NCBI RefSeq assembly: GCF_002135315.1 | Contig: NZ_NEGA01000003.1 | Span: 62,001 to 126,000, forward strand | Origin: Acinetobacter sp. ANC 3903 | GTDB lineage: Bacteria; Pseudomonadota; Gammaproteobacteria; Pseudomonadales; Moraxellaceae | DNA: 64,000 bases | Direction of reading: 5' to 3' | Part shown: positions 27,834 to 36,577 of the stretch, one piece after another | Layout of the letters: every line of letters starts with the position of its first letter | How positions within the stretch are numbered: position 1 is the first letter of the stretch | Translations under genes and position numbers: made by a program | The notes under the pieces: generated by a model | What the model saw: only the letters and a program-made list of their open reading frames with translations | Told to the model about the DNA's origin: nothing | The model's database searches: none

Positions 27834-28622
27834 ATGAGCAAACAATTCGCAGTGGTTGGCAATCCAATCGAACAATCACGCTCTCCAGAACTGCATCATG
27901 CTTTTGCAGAAAAAACCGGTATTGATCTTGTCTATAGCAAACGTCTTGCTCCACTGGATGGCTTTGAAGCCAATATTCAGGAATTCTTTGCTCAGGGCGG
28001 TATGGGTATGAACGTGACTGTACCCTTCAAAGAGCAGGCTTTTGCAGCATGTGTGGTATTAACAGAGCGTGCCAAAATTGCCAAGGCAGTCAATACCCTA
28101 TGGATGCAGGATGGCAAGCTGTATGGCGACAATACCGATGGTCAAGGTCTGGTCGATGCCATCAAGGCCTTAGACTGGAAACTTGAAGATACCGAATTGC
28201 TGATTATTGGTGCGGGCGGTGCAACCCGCGGGGTGATCTACCCTCTGGTACAGGCAGGTGCAAAAAAAATCGTGATTGCCAACCGGACTTTAGCCCGTGC
28301 AGAACAACTGGTGGCCGATTTACAACAAGCAGTTCCTCAAGCCACTCTTGCAGCCATTTCATTGCAAGATCTGGCCGGTGATTTTGACATTGTCATTAAT
28401 GCCACTTCGGCAAGTTTGAGCGGTGATGCTCTGGTTTTACCTGAAAGTCTTCAATTTAAACATGCCTATGAAATGGCCTATGGCAAGCCGTCCAGCTTTT
28501 TAGATCAAGCCAAAGCACGCGGTGTTCCCACTTCAGAAGGTTATGGCATGCTGGTTGGACAAGCGATCGAATCTTTCTCGATTTGGAACGGGGTCAAGCC
28601 TGAACTCAAAGATTTTCTTTAA
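27834..28622 (+). CDS. aroE: Shikimate dehydrogenase
   Basis: A 262-aa NADP-dependent enzyme reducing 3-dehydroshikimate to shikimate in aromatic amino-acid synthesis. VVGNPIEQSRSPELHHAF (shikimate-binding Ser pair), NVTVPFKE with the catalytic Lys, NTDGQG with the catalytic Asp, GAGGATRGV and the NRT NADP motif are all visible. The start at MSKQFAVVGNP gives standard length; the frame extends upstream, but those residues are not family-like. hemF-(small ORF)-aroE is a common gammaproteobacterial order. Confidence 0.95.
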   Translation: MSKQFAVVGNPIEQSRSPELHHAFAEKTGIDLVYSKRLAPLDGFEANIQEFFAQGGMGMNVTVPFKEQAFAACVVLTERAKIAKAVNTLWMQDGKLYGDNTDGQGLVDAIKALDWKLEDTELLIIGAGGATRGVIYPLVQAGAKKIVIANRTLARAEQLVADLQQAVPQATLAAISLQDLAGDFDIVINATSASLSGDALVLPESLQFKHAYEMAYGKPSSFLDQAKARGVPTSEGYGMLVGQAIESFSIWNGVKPELKDFL

Positions 28623-28645
28623 TAAATGGTATTAATAAACTAATT

Positions 28646-28680
28646 GAAAAGAAGTAAACCTCTGCTTCTTTTCAGTTTTT
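28646..28680 (+). terminator. Terminator after aroE
   Basis: A 9-bp stem GAAAAGAAG/CTTCTTTTC (28646-28654 with 28665-28673), then AGTTTTT. The rest of the 395-bp gap to 29018 is AT-rich with no further gene or repeat seen; it presumably holds the promoter of the acyl-CoA dehydrogenase gene. Confidence 0.75.
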
Positions 28681-29017
28681 ATCAGCATAACTGGTTTTCA
28701 ATTGGATTTTATGACATTCATATTCTTTTATAAATATTCCTTATTATAAGAATAAAAATTCGTTATCTTTATTTATAAAACCCCAATAACATGATCATTT
28801 AATTATATTTTTATGTAAAAAATCAAAAATAACATGCGCAAAAAATCCTACCAGACCCTATAATTTATTTAAACATCAAGTTGGATCATAAGCTCTTCAA
28901 TTCGCCTTTCTGACATTTCTCTGAGGCTGCATCATCAATGTATTTTTATCAACAATGTGAATAATCAAATTATCGATTCGAATAATCCAATACTATTTCT
29001 AAATTAGGATTAACACT

Positions 29018-30841
29018 ATGCCAGCTTATAAAGCCCCTTTGCATGATATTCGTTTTTTAATGAACGAAGTGCTTGATTACCCGGCACACTACAAAACACT
29101 TTCAAATGGTGAAGCGGCAGATGCTGACACTGTAGACATGATTCTTGAAGGTGCTGCAGATTTCTGTGAAAACATCCTGTCTCCTTTAAACCAATCGGGT
29201 GATGAAGAAGGCTGTCACTTTGAAAATGGTGAAGTAAAAACACCAAAAGGCTTTAAAGAAGCTTATGACCAGTTCGTTCAAGGCGGCTGGCAAGGTCTTT
29301 CTTTCCCTGAAGAATTTGGCGGTCAAAACCTGCCTCAATCATTAAACCTGATCAAATCAGAAATGATGGGTACTGCAAACTGGGCCTTCCAGATGTACCC
29401 GGGTCTAAGTGTCGGCTGTATGAATACCATTCTTCAGTTTGGTAGTGAAGAACAAAAAAATACCTATATGCCTAACCTGGTCACTGGTGAATGGTCAGGT
29501 ACGATGTGCCTCACCGAACCACAATGTGGTACGGACTTAGGCCAGGTTAAAACCAAGGCTGAACCAAAGGCAGATGGTACCTATGCCATTTCAGGGACTA
29601 AAATCTTCATCTCTGCCGGCGAACACGATTTAACAGAAAATATCATTCACATCGTTCTCGCACGCCTTCCAGATGCTCCTGCAGGTACCAAAGGTATTTC
29701 GCTATTCATCGTGCCAAAATTCATGGTAAATGCTGATGGTACAGTGGGTGAGCGCAACCCTGTAAGCTGTGGTTCAATCGAACACAAAATGGGGATCCGC
29801 GCTTCAGCGACTGCTGTATTAAACTTTGACAATGCAACGGGTTACCTGATTGGCGAGCCACACAAAGGCTTACATGCCATGTTCACCTTCATGAACACTG
29901 CACGTATCGGTACTGCGATTCAAGGTATTGCACATGCAGAATTGTCTTTCCAGGGCGCACTGCCTTATGCCAAAGAACGTATGTCTATGCGTGCCCTTTC
30001 AGGTAAGAAAGACCCTGAAAAAGTAGCTGATGCGATCATTCACCATGCTGACGTGCGCCGTATGCTCCTCACTCAAAAAGTGATTGCTGAAGGTGGTCGT
30101 GCAATGATTTATTATGCTGCGCAACTTGCCGACAAAATGGCGGATGCTTTAATGCAGGGTGATACCGCAGCATATGAAGCGCATGATGACCACTTAGGTT
30201 TCTACACGCCTATCCTGAAAGGTTTCTTGACGGAATTGGGTTATGAAGCTGCCAACCACGGTATGCAGGTGTATGGCGGTCATGGTTATATCAAAGAATG
30301 GGGTATGGAACAGATTGTTCGTGACTCACGGATTTCTACCCTGTATGAAGGTACCACCGGTGTGCAGGCACTTGACCTGATTGGTCGTAAAGTTCTGTTA
30401 ACCTCTAAAGGCAAAGTGATTCGTGAGTACACTGCTGAAATCTTGAAATTCTGTGGCCAGCATGCACGTAACAAATACATGCGTCGTTTTGCCTGGGATT
30501 TAACCAAGCTTTGCGCACAATGGAACGCACTCACCGTTCGCATCATGCTTGCTGCACGTAAAGATCGTGACATCGTATCTTCAGCTTCGGTTGATTTCTT
30601 GATGTTCTCTGGTTATGTGATGATGGCTTATTTCTGGGCGCAGCAAGCAGCCGTTGCTTCTGCAAAACTTGCTTCTGGTGAAGGTCAGGAAGTGCCAGAG
30701 TTCTACAAAGCGAAAATCAAAACTGCTGATTTCTACTTCGAACGTATCCTGCCACGTACTCAAGGTCATGCTGAAGCAATGGTCAACCCATCCAAGACCA
30801 TGACTTCACTAGCACCTGAACACTTTAGCTTTGATTACTAA
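29018..30841 (+). CDS. Acyl-CoA dehydrogenase (large, C-terminal-extended type)
   Basis: A 607-aa FAD enzyme of fatty-acid beta-oxidation. CLTEPQCGTDLGQVKT and KIFISAGEHD are the FAD/acyl-CoA signatures. YGGHGYIKEWGMEQIVRDSRISTLYEGTTGVQALDLIGRK carries the catalytic Glu region. An N-terminal domain and a C-terminal helical extension of about 130 residues place it in the bacterial ~600-aa subgroup. Acinetobacter often has these as tandem pairs; only one is here. Transcribed alone, with a strong terminator at 30875-30900. Confidence 0.95.
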   Translation: MPAYKAPLHDIRFLMNEVLDYPAHYKTLSNGEAADADTVDMILEGAADFCENILSPLNQSGDEEGCHFENGEVKTPKGFKEAYDQFVQGGWQGLSFPEEFGGQNLPQSLNLIKSEMMGTANWAFQMYPGLSVGCMNTILQFGSEEQKNTYMPNLVTGEWSGTMCLTEPQCGTDLGQVKTKAEPKADGTYAISGTKIFISAGEHDLTENIIHIVLARLPDAPAGTKGISLFIVPKFMVNADGTVGERNPVSCGSIEHKMGIRASATAVLNFDNATGYLIGEPHKGLHAMFTFMNTARIGTAIQGIAHAELSFQGALPYAKERMSMRALSGKKDPEKVADAIIHHADVRRMLLTQKVIAEGGRAMIYYAAQLADKMADALMQGDTAAYEAHDDHLGFYTPILKGFLTELGYEAANHGMQVYGGHGYIKEWGMEQIVRDSRISTLYEGTTGVQALDLIGRKVLLTSKGKVIREYTAEILKFCGQHARNKYMRRFAWDLTKLCAQWNALTVRIMLAARKDRDIVSSASVDFLMFSGYVMMAYFWAQQAAVASAKLASGEGQEVPEFYKAKIKTADFYFERILPRTQGHAEAMVNPSKTMTSLAPEHFSFDY

Positions 30842-30874
30842 GTTCCAAAGTGAAGTTCAAATTCTAAAATAAAT

Positions 30875-30900
30875 AAAAAGAGCGCTACGGCGCTCTTTTT
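30875..30900 (+). terminator. Terminator after the acyl-CoA dehydrogenase gene
   Basis: An 11-bp perfect stem AAAAAGAGCGC/GCGCTCTTTTT (30875-30885 with 30890-30900), loop TACG. Confidence 0.9.
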
Positions 30901-30978
30901 ATTCACTACAATAATCTCAATGTCATAGCGGTTTTGAACAGCATAAAATAATAAAAAATTAATCCGGTGACCTGTTAG

Positions 30979-31938
30979 ATGAAAAAATTATTTTCCATTC
31001 TCAGTCGCTTTTATCAGCCATATAGTGCAACTATCCCTTTGGATGCCCGTCATCTCGAGCAAGAGTTTGATTCTCCTGATCCTGCCAACTTAGGAGATGC
31101 TGCCCAACCGATTACCCTGATCAGAACAGGACTGGGTAATTATCATATTGTTCAAGGCTTGGCGCTCGATCACCGAAATCAATTTTTATACACCACTCAT
31201 GTCGAGGGCCATCCAGAACAGGGCGTGATTAATCGATTTAAGCTAAACAGTTCCAACTTATGGTCGGCACAGGATGCGCAAAAACCCTCTCCGCTTGTAG
31301 GTCATCAAGGCATTTGCATCGATCCACAGAGTGACTTTATGTTTGCCTCTGCTGGCTCCGGCATTCCCAATAAAGGCTGGTATATTTTAAAATTTCAATA
31401 TATGCCCAATGCAGAACTTATGAATACTCAGATTATTCAAGTATTTGATAAAAGATACAATAAAATTACCAATACCATGCCCTCAATCACACCAGATGGA
31501 AAATATCTGCTGGTACGCGGCAATAACCATAAATCTAATTTGATCCGCATTTTTAAATTAGATTTAATCACCCAAAAAAACTTAACTGATCTTCGTTTTC
31601 TATATGAAGATGAATGGCTGATTGATGCAGGTTTCACTCAGGATCGGTGTGCATTTCAGGGTCTGAGCACAGATGGAACTTATATCTACCTGTTAAGCGG
31701 AAATAAAAATAAAGGCCCAAAGAGAATCTATGTGTATGACTTCGCAGGCAAACTGCTTCAAAAAATGGATGCCGTGACACTGGGGCATTTTGAAACTTCA
31801 TCCAGTCATGCCATTCAATATTGGGAGCCAGAAGGCTTGACGGTCGATAGTCAAAACCAGCAACTCTACGTTTTATATAGTATAGGCAATAGCGGCCAAT
31901 TCTTAGGCCGTATTTATAGAATGAAAATTAAAATTTAG
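30979..31938 (+). CDS. Unknown protein, beta-propeller-like repeats
   Basis: A 319-aa protein with no family I can name. Repeated beta-strand blocks of the form G-L-x-L-D-x-x-N-x-x-L-Y appear: QGLALDHRNQFLYTTH near 55-70, QGICIDPQSDFMFAS near 110-125, PSITPDGKYLLVRG near 172-185, QGLSTDGTYIYLLSG near 230-245, and EGLTVDSQNQQLYVLY near 290-305. That is at least five blades, suggesting a propeller. The N-terminus MKKLFSILSRFYQPYS is basic/hydrophobic, but no clear cleavable signal is seen. Weak ribosome site. Bacteriocin-like (helveticin) or surface-binding propellers are possibilities only. Confidence 0.6.
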   Translation: MKKLFSILSRFYQPYSATIPLDARHLEQEFDSPDPANLGDAAQPITLIRTGLGNYHIVQGLALDHRNQFLYTTHVEGHPEQGVINRFKLNSSNLWSAQDAQKPSPLVGHQGICIDPQSDFMFASAGSGIPNKGWYILKFQYMPNAELMNTQIIQVFDKRYNKITNTMPSITPDGKYLLVRGNNHKSNLIRIFKLDLITQKNLTDLRFLYEDEWLIDAGFTQDRCAFQGLSTDGTYIYLLSGNKNKGPKRIYVYDFAGKLLQKMDAVTLGHFETSSSHAIQYWEPEGLTVDSQNQQLYVLYSIGNSGQFLGRIYRMKIKI

Positions 31939-32333
31939 AAGATAAATTCTATGAAGCTTAAATATTTACAGGTTATTTTTACAGTCGATCAAATAAAAAT
32001 CAGGATGAAATTTTTATTTTAAAATACTGACTTCAACACGCTCTCGAATAATGAAAATTTAACTTAATAACTTTCATATAATCACCATTAAGGTAAAAGG
32101 TACTATCTTATGATTAATTCTTATCATATTCAGATAGTACACTATAGCGCCTGTTTTCTGTATGTGGCGTGCTACTCTCAAATACATAAACAAATAGCCT
32201 ATTGTCTTTGCTTAAAGCCATCACCATTTTATATATTTATCCCACAAAGTTACTGAAATTTTACACTGCCTTTAATGTAAGGAGCCTATCTTATTAAGGC
32301 GAATTTAAATAATAAACTTTGAAGGTTGCCAAT
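31939..32333. other. 395-bp AT-rich gap with a 41-bp dyad
   Basis: The only structure seen is a nested dyad at 32100-32140: GTACTATCT/AGATAGTAC (32100-32108 with 32132-32140) around ATGAT/ATCAT. It has no T run, so a regulatory site or RNA hairpin is more likely than a terminator. No gene with a ribosome site found. Confidence 0.4.
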
Positions 32334-32924
32334 ATGAAAGCAATTACAATGAAGAAGATGATTCACTGTGTGGCAGTAAGTGGTGTATTAAGTTTCGCTG
32401 CCTCTCAAAGTATGGCCATGGAGCATGAAACAACGAATGATGGCAAAACTCATTCTAAAATGTCGCACGATGCTCATGAGCGTTTAACCGATAGTCAAGT
32501 GATCAAGGTGGTAAGCACCGCGAATAGCGGTGAGATCATGCAGTCAAAAACTGCCTTGCCCAAGCTAAAAATGGATCAAACCCGTAAGTATGCCCAGTTG
32601 ATGATTAATGCACATTCATCGAATGAGAAAAAAGGTCAGGCTTTGGCAAGTCGTCTAAAGTTAACGCCACAAGCGAGCAATATCAGTACATCATTGCAAA
32701 ATGACAGCAGTAAAATTGTGAATAAGCTGAATCATTCATCAGCAGTTGATAAAGACTATATGATGAGTCAAGTTGAAGTACATCGTAAAGTTCTAATGAC
32801 TATTGATAAGCAATTAATGCCAAATGCTAAAAATTCTGAATTAAAAAATATGCTTACACAAACCCGGACCGCGGTGGCTAAGCATTTGCAAATGGCTGAA
32901 CAAATCGTTGCAAAGATGAAATAG
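32334..32924 (+). CDS. DUF4142-like secreted helical protein
   Basis: A 196-aa exported protein. The signal peptide MKKMIHCVAVSGVLSFAASQSMA has a cleavage site at SMA-M. The mature part is helical and Lys/Ser/His/Met-rich, with DSQVIKVVSTANSGEIMQSK, MDQTRKYAQLMINAHSSNEKKGQAL and YMMSQVEVHRKVLMTIDKQL matching the ferritin-like DUF4142 pattern. Function is unknown; family members appear in envelope and stress contexts. AAGG lies 8-9 nt before the ATG at 32334. The Met- and His-rich leader of the mature part (MEHETTNDGKTHSKMSHDAHE) might bind metal, which is speculative. Confidence 0.75.
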   Translation: MKAITMKKMIHCVAVSGVLSFAASQSMAMEHETTNDGKTHSKMSHDAHERLTDSQVIKVVSTANSGEIMQSKTALPKLKMDQTRKYAQLMINAHSSNEKKGQALASRLKLTPQASNISTSLQNDSSKIVNKLNHSSAVDKDYMMSQVEVHRKVLMTIDKQLMPNAKNSELKNMLTQTRTAVAKHLQMAEQIVAKMK

Positions 32925-32961
32925 CATAAAATTCAGTATATTATTTAATCATACCTTCCTA

Positions 32962-33004
32962 ACCAGCCTGGCATCAGTAAGCTAGGCTGGTGAATACTTT
33001 TTTT
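32962..33004 (+). terminator. Terminator after the DUF4142-like gene
   Basis: An 8-bp stem ACCAGCCT/AGGCTGGT (32962-32969 with 32984-32991), 14-nt loop, then a T run at 32998-33004 after a 6-nt gap. Confidence 0.65.
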
Positions 33005-33054
33005 ATGTCTCACACTATTTTTTTAAATAACTTCATCTACGTCAAGTTTGAAGA

Positions 33055-34209
33055 TTAAAGAAACTCTTCCAATACTGAATTTAAAAACACATGTCCTTGC
33101 TCGGTACATGAAAGTCGCTGTGGATCATCAACCATTAACTTGCGTTGTCGCAATGAAGTTAAAAGCTCATTTAAATCTTCCAGATTTAAACCGGTACGCC
33201 CAGCATAAAGCTTGGCATCTACCCCTTCATTTAAACGCAGTGCATTCATCATAAATTCAAACGGCATGTCTTCATCTTCTATGCGTTTAAACTGCAAATG
33301 CTCAGCCGGAACTTTGGCCAAATAGTCTTTCGGCAAACGGGTTTTCTGGAAACGGTACACGCCGTCAGGTTGGGTCACTTTGCCATGCGCCCCTGCTCCA
33401 ATCGCCAAGTAATCGCCAAACTGCCAGTAATTTAAATTATGTGCCGATGGTTTTTCCTTACGCCAGGCCGATACTTCATAATTCACAAAACCGTTGGCTT
33501 TTAAATAAGCCTCGCCCTGCTCCTGAATATCTTCCAGCACATCGTCTACAGGTAAAACTGGTTGGGTCCGGAAAAACACCGTATTCGGCTCAATGGTCAG
33601 TTGATACCACGACACATGGGTCGCGCCATTTTCCACTGCTAGTTTTAAATCATTTAGGGCCTGTTCTAGAGTCTGTTCTGGCAAGCCATGCATCAAGTCG
33701 ACATTGATTCGTTCAAAACCGGCATCGCGGGCTAAATGAATAGCATTGACTGCATCATCATTGCTATGGATACGCCCCAATTTTTTCAGGTGATCGTTAT
33801 TAAAACTCTGTACCCCAATCGAAAGGCGGTTGATCCCGGCCGCTAAATATCCCGCAAAGGGATCATGTTCTACCGTTCCCGGATTGGCTTCCAAAGTAAT
33901 TTCACAGCCATTTTCAAAAGGAATCAGTGCTTTTAACTGGCTAAATAACCATTGATAACCTTTGGCAGAAATCAGTGACGGCGTGCCTCCACCAATAAAC
34001 ACGCTATGAATTTCGCGCCCTTGGGCAAAATCGACCTGGGTTTTAAAGTCTTCGACCAAAGCCTGTAAATATTGCTGTTCCAAATCCAAAGACAGCTTGC
34101 CATCCGGTACCGCATGCGAGTTAAAGTCACAATATGGACACTTGCGCACGCACCATGGCATATGAATGTATAAAGATAAAGGAACCAATGCAGGATTTAA
34201 TTCAGCCAA
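33055..34209 (-). CDS. hemW: Radical-SAM heme chaperone HemW
   Basis: A 384-aa HemN-like protein. The cluster motif C20-x3-C24-x2-C27 (WCVRKCPYCDFN) has Asp in place of the fourth Cys of true HemN, the mark of HemW, which binds heme and inserts it into respiratory enzymes. GGGTPSL, NRLSIGVQSFN and the HemN C-terminal domain are present. The start reads TTG at 34209; no in-frame ATG gives a full N-terminus, so a weak non-canonical start seems genuine. It complements hemN and hemF elsewhere in the window. Confidence 0.9.
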   Translation of the reverse strand: MAELNPALVPLSLYIHMPWCVRKCPYCDFNSHAVPDGKLSLDLEQQYLQALVEDFKTQVDFAQGREIHSVFIGGGTPSLISAKGYQWLFSQLKALIPFENGCEITLEANPGTVEHDPFAGYLAAGINRLSIGVQSFNNDHLKKLGRIHSNDDAVNAIHLARDAGFERINVDLMHGLPEQTLEQALNDLKLAVENGATHVSWYQLTIEPNTVFFRTQPVLPVDDVLEDIQEQGEAYLKANGFVNYEVSAWRKEKPSAHNLNYWQFGDYLAIGAGAHGKVTQPDGVYRFQKTRLPKDYLAKVPAEHLQFKRIEDEDMPFEFMMNALRLNEGVDAKLYAGRTGLNLEDLNELLTSLRQRKLMVDDPQRLSCTEQGHVFLNSVLEEFL

Positions 34210-34333
34210 GGAACAAGCTCGAAATGGGTAAAGGAAGATGCATATTTTAACATGACTGCATCAGGACACCGATAAAATCTCACAATGAATATCAGTACAC
34301 TAGAAAAAACTACAGAAGAATTAAATTGTTAGA

Positions 34334-34795
34334 ATGATGAAAATATCTGCTCAGTTATTGTTGCTCATGCCCCTAACTCTGGGGATTGGTATCGCCATGA
34401 CCTTTCAGACTGCAATCAACAGCCAGTTAAGAGAATATTTAAATTCACCCTTACAAGCTGCCCTTTTATCTTTTCTGATGGGTACAATACTGCTTGCCAT
34501 ATTGGTGTTTTTTCAGCCGGTAGAAAAACCGGGATTTGCAACTTTTGTGCAACTGCCATGGTATTTATGGTTGGGCGGATTTCTGGGCGTGTATGCCATT
34601 AGCCTCAGTATTTATGCCGCTCCCAAACTCGGTTTTCTAACCCTGTCCGGTTTAATTATTTTTGGTCAACTGCTCACTTCAATGGTTTTGGATCATTTTG
34701 GTTTACTCGGAACAGAAAAAGCACCCATCCATTGGCAACGCCTGTTAGGTGGCGTAGTGATTTTTATTGGTGTGCTTCTCACTTTACAACGCTAA
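34334..34795 (+). CDS. DMT-superfamily protein, YdcZ/DUF606 type
   Basis: A 153-aa inner-membrane protein with five hydrophobic segments, the half-size of a normal drug/metabolite transporter. The pattern GIGIAMTFQTAINSQLREYLNSPLQAALLSFLMGT and LGGFLGVYAISLSIYAAPKLG fits the PF04657 family. The substrate is unknown. It lies 36 bp before the MATE exporter gene on the same strand, so the two may be co-transcribed. Confidence 0.8.
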   Translation: MMKISAQLLLLMPLTLGIGIAMTFQTAINSQLREYLNSPLQAALLSFLMGTILLAILVFFQPVEKPGFATFVQLPWYLWLGGFLGVYAISLSIYAAPKLGFLTLSGLIIFGQLLTSMVLDHFGLLGTEKAPIHWQRLLGGVVIFIGVLLTLQR

Positions 34796-34831
34796 CACCT
34801 CATTATTCTAAGCACATGATGAGTATTTTTT

Positions 34832-36190
34832 GTGTCTAATGCCTCGTCGGTTACTACGACTCGTTATGAATTAAAACAACTTTTTCATTTGATGATTCCA
34901 ATTTTGGTGACTCAATTTTCCCAAGCCGGTCTGGGACTGATTGATACCATTATGGCCGGACATCTATCTCCGGTTGATCTTGCTGCGATTGCTGTCGGGG
35001 TAGGCTTGTGGATTCCGGTCATGCTGCTGTTCAGCGGCATCATGATTGCCACCACACCTTTGGTTGCTGAAGCCAACGGCGCACGTACACCTGAAAAAAT
35101 TGCCACCATTGCTCGTCAATCCCTGTGGATTGCATTGATTCTGGGCATCATCGCTGCGCTGATTTTACAAATCATGCCGTTCTTGCTACCTGTATTGGGT
35201 GTACCTGAAGTCTTGCTGCCCAAAGCCAGTTTATTCCTGCATGCTATTGGCCTAGGTATGCCTGCCGTAACCATGTTTGCAGCGCTACGTGGCTATTCGG
35301 AAGCGCTGGGTCATCCACGCCCTGTGACTGCCATTAGTCTGGTGGCATTAGTTGTTCTGGTACCGCTTAACTTTATTTTCATGTATGGCTTGGGGCCGAT
35401 TCCTGAATTAGGTTCAGCAGGTTGTGGCTTTGCCACCTCTATTTTGCAATGGCTGATGTTTATCGCTTTGGCCATCTATGTGTTTAAAGGCAAGGCTTAT
35501 GCTAAAACCCAGCCCTTTGCAGCCTTTGAAAAAATCAATCCTTACTGGATCAAGCGCATTTTAAAACTCGGTTTTCCGATTGGTTTGGCCATCTTTTTTG
35601 AAGTGAGTATTTTCAGTACCGCCGCCATTGTACTCAGCCCTTTGGGTGAAACTCTGGTGGCAGCGCACCAGATTGCCATTTCCGTCACCTCACAACTGTT
35701 TATGATTCCGATGTCACTGGCCATTGCGCTGACCATTCGTGTCGGCATCTATTATGGGGAAAAAAACTGGCAGGCGATGCATAAGGTTCAATATCTGGGA
35801 TTGGCCACCGGCACTGTGTTTGCCATCGCCACCATGGCGCTGATCTGGTTTTTCCGGCCAGAAATTGTTTCTATTTACACTTCAAATTATGACGTGACTC
35901 AAGTCGCGCTGTATCTGTTGCTATTTGCCATGGCTTATCAGCTGATGGATGCCTGGCAGGTCAGTGCGGCAGGTTGCCTGCGCGGCATGCAGGACACCAA
36001 AGGCCCGATGTGGATTACCATGATTGCCTATTGGGTGATTGCCTTCCCAGTCGGAATTTATCTGGCACGCTTCACCGAGATGCAGGCTGCTGGGGTCTGG
36101 GTTGGCTTGATTGTCGGTTTAACTGTGGCCTGTGTACTGTTATTGACCCGTTTATATATGAACAATAAACATTTAGTGCAGCAGCTTTAA
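34832..36190 (+). CDS. abeM: MATE-family multidrug efflux transporter, AbeM-like
   Basis: A 452-aa, 12-helix cation-coupled exporter. TQFSQAGLGLIDTIMAGHLS and PLVAEANGARTPEKIATIARQSLW are the two signature regions of MATE N-halves. Over the whole length it closely follows the A. baumannii AbeM pattern as I recall it, including LRGMQDTKGPMWITMIAYWVIAFPVGIYLAR. AbeM proteins export fluoroquinolones, dyes and disinfectants; the substrate range here is inferred. The start is GTG (GTGTCTAATGCC) with a weak ribosome site. A strong terminator follows. Confidence 0.92.
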   Translation: MSNASSVTTTRYELKQLFHLMIPILVTQFSQAGLGLIDTIMAGHLSPVDLAAIAVGVGLWIPVMLLFSGIMIATTPLVAEANGARTPEKIATIARQSLWIALILGIIAALILQIMPFLLPVLGVPEVLLPKASLFLHAIGLGMPAVTMFAALRGYSEALGHPRPVTAISLVALVVLVPLNFIFMYGLGPIPELGSAGCGFATSILQWLMFIALAIYVFKGKAYAKTQPFAAFEKINPYWIKRILKLGFPIGLAIFFEVSIFSTAAIVLSPLGETLVAAHQIAISVTSQLFMIPMSLAIALTIRVGIYYGEKNWQAMHKVQYLGLATGTVFAIATMALIWFFRPEIVSIYTSNYDVTQVALYLLLFAMAYQLMDAWQVSAAGCLRGMQDTKGPMWITMIAYWVIAFPVGIYLARFTEMQAAGVWVGLIVGLTVACVLLLTRLYMNNKHLVQQL

Positions 36191-36214
36191 TTCACAAACC
36201 AGCGATTCATTCAT

Positions 36215-36244
36215 AAAAAAGCGAAGTTTTGACTTCGCTTTTTT
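36215..36244. terminator. Terminator after the MATE gene
   Basis: A 13-bp stem with A/T flanks (36215-36227 with 36232-36244), GC core GCGAAGT/ACTTCGC, loop TTTG. The A run on the left would also let it act on the minus strand. Confidence 0.9.
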
Positions 36245-36577
36245 AAGGTTTTCACTTTTTAGTTAACTACTTACTGCTGTGCAACCATCGCATCTTTTAA
36301 GCCTTGGTCACTCGAGTACAAAAATGCACATTATCTTTGCCTGTTAAATAACGATAAATTTTCATCACATATCATATGTATTAAACCCAGGCATTATTCT
36401 AATTTGCTTCAAGTGTACCGTGGGATAAGAAAATCTACCGCAACTCTCTCAAAATAGCTAAAAATTCAAATGAAAATTAAATACAAACAAAACCTTAACA
36501 ATTTAAATTAGGCAGTTTGCCATTTGTCGCCTATGATCAGAGACATATCATTGATGATGATCTTCGAGGAATCTCGC
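36245..36577. other. Gap between MATE and UbiB-like genes, possible gene relic
   Basis: No complete gene. On the minus strand 36330-36271 reads as a protein C-terminus, CAFLYSSDQGLKDAMVAQQ then stop, ending toward the bidirectional terminator at 36215-36244; an in-frame stop lies just upstream. It could be the tail of a decayed gene. The rest is AT-rich and presumably holds the promoter of the downstream gene. Confidence 0.3.
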
